A stretch of DNA of 64,000 nt. Origin: Aphrocallistes beatrix. Its lineage: Eukaryota; Porifera; Hexactinellida; Sceptrulophora; Aphrocallistidae. A program made the translations under genes and the position numbers. The notes beneath the pieces are model-generated. The model was given only the letters and a program-made list of their open reading frames with translations, did no database searches and was not told where the DNA came from. Below are positions 1 through 11,300 of the stretch, piece after piece; the first letter of the stretch is position 1, and each line of letters opens with the position of its first letter. The stretch covers positions 2,046,001 through 2,110,000 of the forward strand of contig OY725505.1 of NCBI GenBank assembly GCA_963281255.1, written 5' to 3'.

Positions 1-660
1 CGGGCGCCTTGAGTTACACAAACTAGCGTATTGTGGGAATTTGTTTACTTTATATAAATATTTTAAACAAAAGTAAGCAAATAATTTTCATATCGATCTG
101 AAAATATGATATTCGAAATCTACACCCCTAAAAATCCTATGTCAACCGTTGGAAGCTCGTCTCTAGCCTATTTTTGTAATTGTTTACTTTCTGTATCTAT
201 CAAGAAATTATCTAGGAGCGCGAGACGCTCCTTTAGGCGTATGATTTTAAGCTGCAAAGTGTTTAGGAGCGTAAAAATTCATAAAAATACCCAATTTACC
301 CTATATTACAATGTTATTTAGCGATTTAGGCGTATGAAAATTTCGAAATTTTAGATTAGGAGCGTATCTCTGGAAGGCTGTATAATACCTTGGTATCTAT
401 TGTATACAAAAGTAAACAAATAATTATTCATATCGATCTGAAAATAAGATATTCGAAATCTGCATCCCTAAAAATCCTATGTCAAACGTTGGAAGCTAGT
501 CTCTTGCATATTTTTGAAAATTCGTCAAATGGTGTTAAAATATGTATATAAAGGTGTGAAAATATACACAAAACCTTTTTTATTGCTATACACTGTAATA
601 TAATTGAGACATCCATATAAAAATTGACTTCTATCTTTTTTGCAGAGGTATGAAATTTTT
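1..660 (+). repeat. Helitron-like repeat, GTTTACTTT subfamily, partial
   Basis: The window opens in the middle of a repeat: the GGCGCC end of a GC cassette, then gtttactttatataaat, TTCGAAATCTACACCCC, CCTATGTCAACCGTTGG and ATGTATATAAAGGTGTG. The body is present twice (30-200 and 395-560) with a diverged insert between. The same body occurs at 18955-19560, 37880-38110, 51230-51460 and 54010-54240. No coding sequence is credible here. Confidence 0.6.
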
Positions 661-773
661 TTTGACGTATTTAGAGATGTTATTCACATATAATTAATCA
701 ATGGTCTCCACAGGCACCCGCGGGGCGCCTTCGGCGGGCACAAAGTGTCCGCCAGCCGCGGAACGCAAGCAAG

Positions 774-3700
774 TCTCATACTCGGGTCCTGTAACTTGAG
801 TATATTGCCTATCACTATAACTAGTCGTTATTTCGGTGAGAAATGTATTATTGTTGAATAGGAAGTCGCATATGGTGAATTCATTGGTCACATTGGCATA
901 CTTGAAATATTTTTGATCTTGAGTTTTGCGGTTTTCACACCTTTCCATATATGGTAATAATGTTGATTACTTTGAATTGGTTAGCGTTAGACATGGGAAA
1001 TGTATTATTATTGAATAGGAAGTCATATATATAGAATCAATTGAGCATATCGACTTATCCTAAATGCTTCTAGTTTTTGTTTTTTTGCGGTTTTCACACC
1101 TCCATATATGGTCATATTATAGACTTCTTTAGAGAAGGACTGAAGGATTAACTTGAGTCCTGGGCTAAAATGACTTCTAGAAGGGCTAGAGACACGATCT
1201 CGGATCCATATAGGGGATTTTGAGGATGGCGAGTTCAATAGCCCCATTTCAACACCGCCTGGTGTCATCTTAAAGGTCCAAAGGTCATATTTCAAGGTTA
1301 AATGGGTGAATTTTGGTAATGTTTGCCCATTTTTTCTGTCTAACTAATAAACGGTGAGAGATGGCTGATTGTAATGAGATGCAGTAGTGTATAAGAGCCC
1401 AAATTTGATATTTATTGTCCTATATATAATTACATGAACAATATATGCATATCACAACACTATGTCTATTACAACGTTGTATATGCCTATCATTAGTTGG
1501 AGAGCTTGTTTTGCCTCCTGAGGCATCCCAAAGACTTTTCTTTGTCACTTACATTGAAGACATGAGCTTTCAATGCAATGTTAGCTAAAGTAGTACATGC
1601 AACCTTACTACCTACTAAAGGTACATCTACAGGATAATAGCTCAGCAAAATGAAAGCGGCAACGCATTTAGTTGGTCATGCAAATTATAGGCATTGTGTA
1701 CAAAAAAGACGGTTGACATAGTCGGCACACTCAGTCCACCTCTATTCAAATTATCTAGGAACTCAGATGACACCTCGTTACCATCTTCATCGCCAATGAT
1801 CTCCTCCATACTAGTGCTATCACCATATTTATAAACAAGGTATCAGACCAAATAAACAACTTTATGCTTAAGGGTATCATCAGACCTCATGAGTTCTTGA
1901 GTGTCTTGAGGAGTGATCTCGTCAATGAGTTCACTTCGCTCAGCTGGATTTTCGGAAGTTGTACAATTCTTGTCGCAATCAAGCACACGAGAACTAGATT
2001 CTGGCATAATGTCATGCTTAATGAGTGTTTACAAGTTCACAATTTTAGCTGCAGCCATAATGTCAACTACGTCTATGTAAAAGTTTCCACCTCTTCTTTG
2101 CCTGGCTTGGCCGAAAAACTTTTCCAAAGGTTCATTCGCGAATATAGCAAGAAGAACGTAGTTAAAGTCTTTGTCCGCCAGAAGCAATTTGGCAGCATCC
2201 ACAATATTACGTGTGGACACAGTGAAGGCTTCAGCAGTTTGCTTAGCTCGGTCGATCTCATAAAGCTTCTGAATATATATATATGATATCACTCCAGTAA
2301 GCTTTGTACTCATTGCCATCCACGACAAATGAGAGTGTCTTGCTATCAACAGTAATCCAGTTGTTGCGGACATTTTTGAAGATGTGCAAGTAGTCGTACA
2401 CTAAGAACATAGATTGCTCTTGAATCGATAGCACTTGACAACTTCCAGGTCCTCCAAGTTTTGAATAAACACTGCGGTTGGTATTACAATTGTCACATAT
2501 TAAAGAAATCACAGCACCGCCAGCACCAACTACAGCTGAACCAGCTTCGATAAGGAGTTCCTTCAGCTGATCCAAAGTTAGTTTTTTGCAGGGCAAAACG
2601 CGTATAATATAGCGTGGACCACCAACATGGCAGGCAACTTCAACGACCATAGCATGTGAAGCAAGCATTTCATGGTCACCACCCGCTGCAGCATTTTGAG
2701 AGTATCCTAGAACATGCCCTCCAGAAAATCGCAATGTCTCGACCAGTTTACCTCGTCAAGCATTAAATTCACCAAACACTGCTGTGGGTTAAGCTGGTCG
2801 AACAAGGTTTTGAGGTTGGAGTCCTGCAGACCTAACAAGCATCTGTTTTACCTTTCTGTTGATGGTAGAATGATTAAGCCGGATCGGCGAATCATTTTGT
2901 ATGCACTGGGTGATATGTTGTGAAGCTACATTGCGAAAATCATAGCAACAGTGTCAAATCGGCGTCCAGGTGGTTTTAATATAAGGCGCAGCTGCGACAG
3001 AAGGAAGGTGAAATGAACAAGCTCGTGCGACTCAGTCATCTTGCAGAGCTGGCTTATTGCGTGCTCAAGAATGTCTTGGCTTGTGTACTCATAGGCGTTT
3101 ACCTGGTCAGTTATGTATCTAATCTGGGACCATTTCGAGAGTAAGCTGTTCTTTTGCAAAGGAAATAGTCGCTTGGACACCTCAATGCCATCTTTGTCAA
3201 CTCTATTCAAGAATAGGAATCCAAAGAGTGAGCTGACTTGTTGGAAATGAAAGAACTGCTTGACAGTTTGTCCAGTAGCGTCAGTTCTTGATAGGTACAG
3301 GTTTTTCTGATCTTTTATGACGTTAAAGCCAGGAAAATAGGAGCTTATTTTGGCACAGAAGTGGTCGAAATCTTGGATCTTGTCGCAGCCTCATTCGCTG
3401 CCTGCACCTTCTTAGCTCTTGATTCTGATGTAGATATGTTGGGCGTGGGGCTGAGGTGACCTGCTTTAAAACTGATTTCGGTACTCCAGGAAATATTGAT
3501 GGCGGTTCTTTGGGTCGCATTCCACCCTTAACTGACACCCATTCACAATTGAAATGTGTCTCACAAATATATATCTTCTTCAAGCGCCTCAAGCTTTCGT
3601 TTTCATTCGGCATTGCCAATATCCATCTCTCCCTCTCTTCAGGATCTTTTGGGAAGGATATGATCTTTACATAAGGCGTCCCATCATAGTTTCCTCTACA

Positions 3701-4049
3701 ACCAAAACAGCTGCAAAGACGTGGCATATTGTCACAAAATCAAAAACTAGAAGCATTTAGGACAAGTCATTATGCTCTATTGATTCTTTATATATGACTT
3801 CCCATTCAATAATACTAATACATTTCCCATGCCTAACGTTAACCAATTCCAGGTTATCAACATTATTACCATATATGGAAAGGTGTGAAAACCGCAAAAC
3901 TCAAGACCAAAAATATTTCAAGTATGCCAATGTGACCAATGAATTCACCATATGCGACTTCCTATTCAACAATAATACATTTCTCACCGAAATAACGACT
4001 AGTTATAGTGATAGGCAATATACTTAAGTTACAGGACTCGAGTATGAGA
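774..4049 (-). mobile_element. P-element-like (THAP) DNA transposon with long terminal inverted repeats
   Basis: Two nearly identical inverted arms of about 270 bp lie at 774-1045 and 3774-4049, with outer ends TCTCATACTCG and CGAGTATGAGA. They enclose a minus-strand THAP transposase. P elements and THAP9 relatives share the THAP plus RNase H-like transposase plan; typical P-element terminal repeats are much shorter, so the long arms are notable. The arms are so similar that the same short ORF (starting MERCENRKTQ) appears in both. I could not find a clear target duplication; the left end abuts a Helitron-like GC cassette (700-773). Confidence 0.75.
1500..3727 (-). pseudogene. P-element-like THAP transposase, frameshifted
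   Basis: On the minus strand, 3727-3440 encodes a THAP zinc finger: MPRLCSCFGCRGNYDG, FPKDPEERERWILAM, ICETHF and the closing IFPGVPKS, that is C-x4-C with the later C-x2-H and AVPxF-like end. The stretch 3210-2926 continues the transposase, then 2734-2300 has VISLICDNCNTNRSVYSKLG and VYDYLHIFKNVRNNW, typical of P-type transposases (catalytic core with inserted GTP-binding region). The stretch 2270-2030 has EKFFGQARQRRGGNF, and about 1790-1650 has NRGGLSVPT. At least two frame changes (near 2734-2926 and 2270) mean it is not translatable as it stands. No intron structure is obvious, so the shifts could include small introns. Confidence 0.75.
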
Positions 4050-4945
4050 CCCTCCAGTCCTTAGTTAAAGGAGTCTATGATATATGCATACACAAACATT
4101 AATCGATTTTTAATAGTAAGCATAATAACATAGCAGAGCATAACTACTCTAAGAACTAGATAAGAACTCAAAACAATAAAAAAATTGACCATGGATAGAT
4201 GGTACAGTATTTTACAGAAATCGGTCCTCTACTCATATAGTAGATTTGCCTATAAGGGCCACTATCTCTCTAAATTAACGCACCGCCATATTCACGTGAT
4301 TTGATCCGAATCGCTTGATTTCCTCGACGATGTTAGTTCTAATTTCAATTTTTAGACGTTAGTTCTACTTTTAAATTGGCATTAGTTCTACTACCACAAA
4401 TATTCAGCATTTCGTAGTAGATATATGTATGAAGAAAACGAATAGCAAAATGTAACAACTTTCCATCAGAAATTTTCAAATTTTTGAATAAACCTGTCAT
4501 TGATTTTCTTTGAAAATCATAAATTAGTAGTGCTTTAGAATGTGTTTAAAACAGGCCAGAATATCACCAAAATGAATCTAATTATGTGAAAAACAGGTGT
4601 GAAAAATACATAACTCACATTCTACATACATTAAGCTGACAAAAGTATTTCAACACTTGATTCTTTCCCATACAAATAATACTAATCGGATTTTTCCATG
4701 AGGGGCAATACGTTCAAATTCAAAGAGATACTAAAAGTTTGATTTCAGATTCGAAATCTACACATTCGAATTAGTCATAGTTGAACATAACTAATAAGTT
4801 ACTCAACTCAATGAACAATCTTATCAGCTTGAGCCATTTGGAGCGCTCTCCCGCTCCGCACTCCCTACCTATAGAGAGATAATAGAGATATAAATCGAGT
4901 TTTAATGTTATAAATTTACTTTTTGTTTGTTTATTTTCTTTTTAG
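4050..4945. other. intergenic or intronic stretch with Tc1-like MITE remnant
   Basis: The end of a Helitron-like repeat (aaacattaatcgatttttaatagtaag, about 4090-4125) is followed by AT-rich sequence. Positions 4630-4830 match in inverted orientation the repeat at 47930-48300, including CAAAAGTATTTCAACACTTG, a Tc1-type terminal pattern. The exon acceptor of the host gene closes the stretch. No ORF of interest. Confidence 0.4.
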
Positions 4946-5395
4946 TGAAAATTTTGTTAGAGGTTTATAACAGAATTTCAGGCATTATGATTGATTTCCC
5001 TGAAACCAGACCAGGCGATTGGATAGTAAATGCCGCTACTTGTTGGGATTTGATACAATCTTCAGGATCCTTCAACAAATGCCTTGTATTTTATGTTATT
5101 AAACAGGTGACTCCGATATTTGCGGAACTTTTGGCTTTATTAGATCGAAATGGAAATTTAGCACTTCACAAGAACCAAGATAAGTATCCCGAGAAGTTGA
5201 ATTTATTTTGGGAGTCATTATTTTTGAAGGAGGAAATTTTTTCCTTTTCTATCGATTCTTATTTTAATTCTTCTAAACGTGTTCGTGTTCAGAGTGATGG
5301 TGCTGGAGGCAATTTTTTCCAATCTCAATTTCCTTTCTCATGGCTGATTTTTAACTCTATTTCTGAATTGATGTATTCTGCGAGAACTACACAGG
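4946..5395 (+). CDS. RNF213: RNF213-like exon, E3 shell segment (PFSW motif)
   Basis: The acceptor is tttctttttag and the donor is gtaagt. The exon enters in phase 1 and leaves in phase 1. It encodes about 149 residues, including FPETRPGDWIVNAATCWDLI, a helix-rich stretch ending KQVTPIFAELLALLD, and QSDGAGGNFFQSQFPFSWLIF. The region before the RZ module in RNF213 proteins has a similar PFSW-type segment. It does not join in frame to the next visible exon, so a small exon between them is missing. Confidence 0.75.
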
Positions 5396-8300
5396 GTAAG
5401 TTTTTTACTTGTGTTTGTATGATGAAACGGCTGTTAATCCCTTAATATCAGAAAATTAAATTCTCCAAATCTCTTATTTGATGACGTACTGGGTTATTAG
5501 GTTTCGTTCAATGGGTACAAGCTTAGTTTAAAATGGTTAAAACCGTCTAAGCGTCCTGTTTTGCCCCGTTATGCCCAATTTGTGAATTGTCCATATTTTC
5601 CACAATTGTCCATATTTTCCATATCGTTTTTCTGTCAATATTACACAGATTTGCGTTCACTTTTAGTTTGCCTTTTTTTGTCAAATGAGAATATTTTCTA
5701 ATAATGCTTGCATTATTTTCAATGAATTAAGTTCTATCTGTTAATCACGTCATCAAATGTGAAAAGGAAATTTCCAAAATGACTGTGTAGCCTACCATAT
5801 TATTAATCTATGATAGCTCTAATTTGCTACTTGAAATTTCTTCGAACAGTGAAAGTTAGCTAAACTCACAACATAGTTCAATTATGCATAGGATCTCGAA
5901 ATGACATCAAATTACTAAAATATTCATATCTCTACGACTTGCCAATTCTCAATCAATTCGGACAAACAAGAAAAAAACAAATCCTAGTGTTGTAATATAT
6001 AAGATAAAATTGGAATGAAGATCTATTTTCATTAATCATTAATGACTAATAATTTAGTATTGATCATAGCCTACTCTAATAATGCCTCACAGTAGACTAA
6101 AGTTATGGACCATGGATGAAGTAGTAGCCGGATAGATTAATACACGATTAGCCTAAAATCGTTAACCATGCAGAATAGGCATTAAGAATGTTTTACAAGC
6201 GTATATAAACTTGGTATCAAAGTACATATATCCGTTGGTAAAAATTCGATTTGTCATCATATCATTGCGCAACAGGTCATTTAGAATTTTTCAATTAAAT
6301 GTTGTTACATTCCTGCGTTGCTATGGTAAAGCATTTTGGTCAGTTTGGGCCATTTCGTGCAAACTGTAATAACTAGGTCTGTTTCATGGGATTTTGACCC
6401 GCACCAAATAACATTGTAGAATATTAGCCGTGGGATTTTGACCCGCACCAAATAACATTGTAGAATATTAGCCATGGGATTGTGACCCACTCGAAATAAC
6501 ATTGTAGAATATTAGCCGTGGAATTGTGACCCACTCGAAATAACATTGTAGAATATTAGCCGTGGAATTGTGACCCACTCGAAATAACATTGTAGAATAT
6601 TAGCCGTGGAATTGTGACCCACTCGAAATAACATTATAATCTATAATACATATAACACAGGTCAACAAAATTTAACTTCACGATCTCATCAAGTAATACG
6701 TTGTCATTTTCTAAGATACTTTTTTACGCTGAATTCAAATCTGCTTTCAGATTCCTTCTAGCACGTCTAGATTTTTCTAGCTACAAATATGTCTATACAG
6801 TAATTTAGTATCTATGTAACACGATACTATTGAAAAAAATGAATATTTGATTTAGGAAAACTAGACGTGCTAGAGAAATTCTGATTGCAGGTTCGAATTC
6901 AGCATTCCAAAGTATGCTAAGATAGAGGTATGTGATCTCTGATGAAAAATCTTGTTGTGTTGTGTAATTAGCCGTAGGATTTTGACCCGCACCACGGACA
7001 TGTGCATATTTACTATACATTCTTCTATCTCCAATCTTTTAGGCTTTAAAATTTGCAAACATTGGCACCAAGACTCGAGTGGCCGTAATTTTTGGGGCAG
7101 TATTCACTTTCTAACCTGAACAATGATTGTCGCTGGAAGGCAACGGTGCAATTAGGGGTCATGGACTGGAAGCATTTATAAGTATTATCTTAATTAAGTA
7201 ACTCTTTTGCGATATTATGTTTCTAGCTCATTAATTATCTACAATGTTAAAATGAAGCGAGGAATCATTAATATATGTAATTAAATTTCCTGATATACTC
7301 CATTTAATAGCAATCAATTATAAATCATACATAAATTTATAACTACACTATGAGTCTGTGTGCATCATGTCCCTCTCCAGGTAGTGTAGGTATAAACAGA
7401 GCGATGTGCGGACAGTACTAGTGACTAGTTGTTTAGCTGTGATGGCCTCCACCTCCCCTAATAGCCATCCCGTTCCTCTCCAGATAGAATTGGTTTACAG
7501 AGCGATGTTAATTCATTACGTTCTAGTGTTTAGCTGTGATGGCCTCCACCTCCCCTATAGCCATCCCGTTCCTCTCCAGGTAGAATTGGTTTACAACAGA
7601 TCGATGTGAATGCAATACTAGTGACTTGATATTAGAAGTAAGATTTCCCTTTCCCACCCATAAAGTTGGGATGCCGATCCAATCAATCAAAAATGGGGGA
7701 GCCATATATAAAAGTTTATTTCCAGAATAATATCAAAGATGTACCAGTTTTAACACCATTTGATTGGAAATTATCAGAATACTTTCGTCCGCGTATCATC
7801 AACTGGGTTGGATTGGCATCCCTACTTACAGACATTCGCTCTCTTCAGACATGTCAATAGCATACATGCCAACCGTCCCATTGTTTGCGGGACGTCCCGC
7901 TTTTTCACTCTTCTCGTGAGCTAATTTTGATACGTGTCCAGTTTTTACATGAAATCTCCCCATTATGTCCCGTTTTTTGGATTCTGTGTATAATACTTTT
8001 CTATTGCGTCCCGCTTTTATCATGGGTCAGGTTGGCATGCATACGATGTGTCAATGGTCGCATTGTTTTCGAATGTATCGCTAATCGAGCGTACTGTCGA
8101 TTGAGTGTTCCGTCAATCGAGTGTTCCGTCAGTCGAGTGTTCCGTCAGTCGAGTGTTCCGTCAGTCGAGGGTACCGTTTTTTGAATGTGTGACAGTCGTA
8201 TGCCGGCAGTCGAAAGTACGATAGCCGAATTTATGACAGTCAAATGTACAACCATCCAATTTAAGATAGTCGAGTGAACCGAAAGTCGATTGTACCGATG

Positions 8301-11300
8301 TTTTAATAGTAGTGAGAGTATGTAGTCGAGTCAAAATCACAGACAACATAACGAGGGCTTGCGATTGATCGAATTCGGTAGGTTTGCAATTGTTCAACAG
8401 TAGAAATTTAATTGACTTGAGAATTGATCAACTGAGTTCGGATAGCGAGGAAGAATGGTGTTTATTTTGAGTTTACTAGGGGCATTGAGCATGGTTATTA
8501 GGAACCAAGGTAATTTTAGGGTTTTTTGGTATCGAATATTTTAAAAACTAGCCGGTTGAGGCACTTTTAAGGAAGATTATTCGCACTTATTCAGTCAACC
8601 CAATCATTCGATCAATTGCAAGCGTCTCAACATAACGATTGATATCTAATTGTTATTCAATTACTGTCGACCCTCGTTAGCACGTACGCTTTATGTGCAC
8701 TACTGTATAGAGATAATTTAAAAGTGTACTAAGTATTTATCCAGGTTACGCCTTATCTGTGTTCGTACTGACGAGAGTCGAGTCGACTATATTATCCCAA
8801 ATATGCACCCAAGATAATCCCACTATGTATGGATTAAGGAATATTTAATCTAAGCTGAATTAATCACTTTAGTCAGTCAAAACTATAAAAAATAGATCTC
8901 CTTTCCAATGATTTTATTCGATTACTTATTGTTTGAATAAAACTTGTTTCAATTTTCTAAGCAATTGAGTGCCTAGAAGCAGTACAATTACACTTACAAA
9001 TATGCATGTTCATTTTAGCTAAAATTGTGGTTCCGGGGAATTCTAAAATTAACCTCAATTCAAATATAAGCAAAATCATTTTCTAACAATACAAGACGAA
9101 AAATTCATTTTAGTTTATACATTTAAAGTATGCTGAAACCGAATGACCTGCTTTCATTCAAGTATTTTCAATATTTCAGTTGAGAAATTAAATTCTATAC
9201 TTGTTGCTATCTTAGAATCAAAATTTATTTGATAAAAAATTCAAAAGTGCTCGCAAAAGTAAACTTCACAAAACTTCATTTAGATATTGATACAATATAC
9301 CCCTAACTAGATCTAAATTCATAGTTTAAACGGAAATGTAACAAAATAAGATATTATTCTTACAACCACACTCATCGTATTTCAACTCAAAGTATGAACA
9401 CTATACCGATATTATAAATAAATGTCTGATGATGTAAAAAGCTTCAGTATTTGAATCTCTTAATAATTATTCATTGACACATTCCTCATGGCTGAGAAGT
9501 TATCTTTCCCAAATTCCCGTATTGAATTTGCAAGACTCTTAAAAGAAAATAACAATTGTATCTTGACAACGGTGAATTACCTACAACAAAACTTCGAATT
9601 AGATTTCGATAAGAAGAAAAGTTTGGAATCAATACTATTCAGAATTCGAGATAGGGTCAAGAAAGCAAAGAAATCTTTAGATTGTTTAGAGGAAGAATGG
9701 TGGCACTCTAACATTTCCACTGAACCAGAGGTGAAAAGAAATCGCATCTCTGCACAATGGCACGATGGGTTGCATTAGCATGAAATTTCATACTCTTCAA
9801 TTTGTCTAAAAAGCTGTTTACCATATTCTAATAATATGAGAACCCAGAAATTCATCAAAACTATTTGCTTTAGACAGTCTTGTTCTTTATTTTTGGCATT
9901 CCAAAGTCAGGTAACCACAATAGATAAAATTAGAAATTCTTAGTGTTCAAAAACTGAGTTTGGAATTCAAATTCTTATTCAACGAAAATTGAGTCAAGGC
10001 ATGATTATGGGCTATCAACTATGTACTATTTTGAGCTCTCTTTAAGATGCAATACATAAATAAATAAGAATGTACAGTGGGATGCAAATATGTTTAGTAT
10101 GAAACCATTGTAATTTTTATGAATTCAATTCTTTTTCATCATCTCTTAAAGTACCAGTACTAATTTTGCCTATTGTTGCGAGTTGAAACTTTGATATTTT
10201 ATTGTTGAGTAGTCGATCTCGAATAAATAAAATGATTTCCAGCCCTACCGGAGTTTGCCCTAATAACCATTTGAATCTTTTTTTTCAATCGACCGCCGTT
10301 AAATCCTTCAAAAATAGGTTGAAAATTTTCCAAATTTTATTTTATGGTTGATTAGCAATTGGAAATTATAAGACTAGCGCACACACCAGACATAATTTCA
10401 AGTTTAAATAATGGATTAGAGTTAGAACAATTATCGGAAGAAGGTCTTAAAGTGAGTAGTAAGTTATTCCGTCGATATAGAGAAATTTTATCTCACAAGT
10501 ACATCCTTGAAGATTACATTAAGGATGTTTTACACGATTGCTGTGTCAGAATGACCCACTCCTCTTATTTAATTAAGGATAAAAAATCAATCCCAGACGC
10601 TAGCGTGTTTAATTGAAGACATTAGTGATTTGTAAATTCACTTATCTTGCCAGAAGATGCTTAAACATCTCATTATCTTGGATATATTGTAATTTACAAA
10701 CATTTTGTAAATTGTAGCATAACTGCGATGACGTCATACTTTGCGAATCTGAAGCCTTACAAAATTTCTGAACATCTCAATCGAATTAATAGGTTCGATA
10801 ACCTATAGGTCAATAATACTTTTTTATACCCTATCATCAACAAAAAGTGTCAATACCACCAAAATGAGGTTTCGTGCCACTGTGCTTGAGTTGCCTTCAG
10901 ACGACGAAGCAGAAGTAGCCACACTTTCTGTGACCCATAGGAAGAGCCTTGATCATCTTTCCATGCAACAGCAACGTTCTCGACTCCCAAGTGTGCTGGA
11001 ATCTATCAAGTCACTCTCACTGATTGAGAATACCTCTGAAATCAAAATCGCGGCGCTTGCCTTACAACTGTTATCCAATCTAACAGAGAATCGTGGGATA
11101 GCAAAAGTTTCAAAGTCAATCGTGTATAATAAGTTCCCCGGTCAATTCGGGAACATATTGAAGAAAGAACTGGATGTTAGCAAAGCGTTATTCCTTGTAG
11201 ATATGTTAGAGATTGGGAGGAGAAAATATACGAACCTACACCATCACTTGCTATCTAGCGATATTTATTTCCCTGCATATCATAAGGTTGTGGAACAAAG

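Noticed and set aside
694-4027. Identical short ORF (starting MERCENRKTQ) found twice, on opposite strands
   Set aside because: Both copies lie in the inverted arms of the P-like element, so the identity is a result of the repeat and not evidence of a conserved peptide.
6385-6640. CRISPR-like periodic repeat
   Set aside because: The 44-bp units are contiguous with no unique spacers, and the genome is eukaryotic.
9180-9230. Candidate missing host exon (EKLNSIL) with the right incoming phase
   Set aside because: There is no credible donor before the stop, and it lies inside the Transib-bearing interval.
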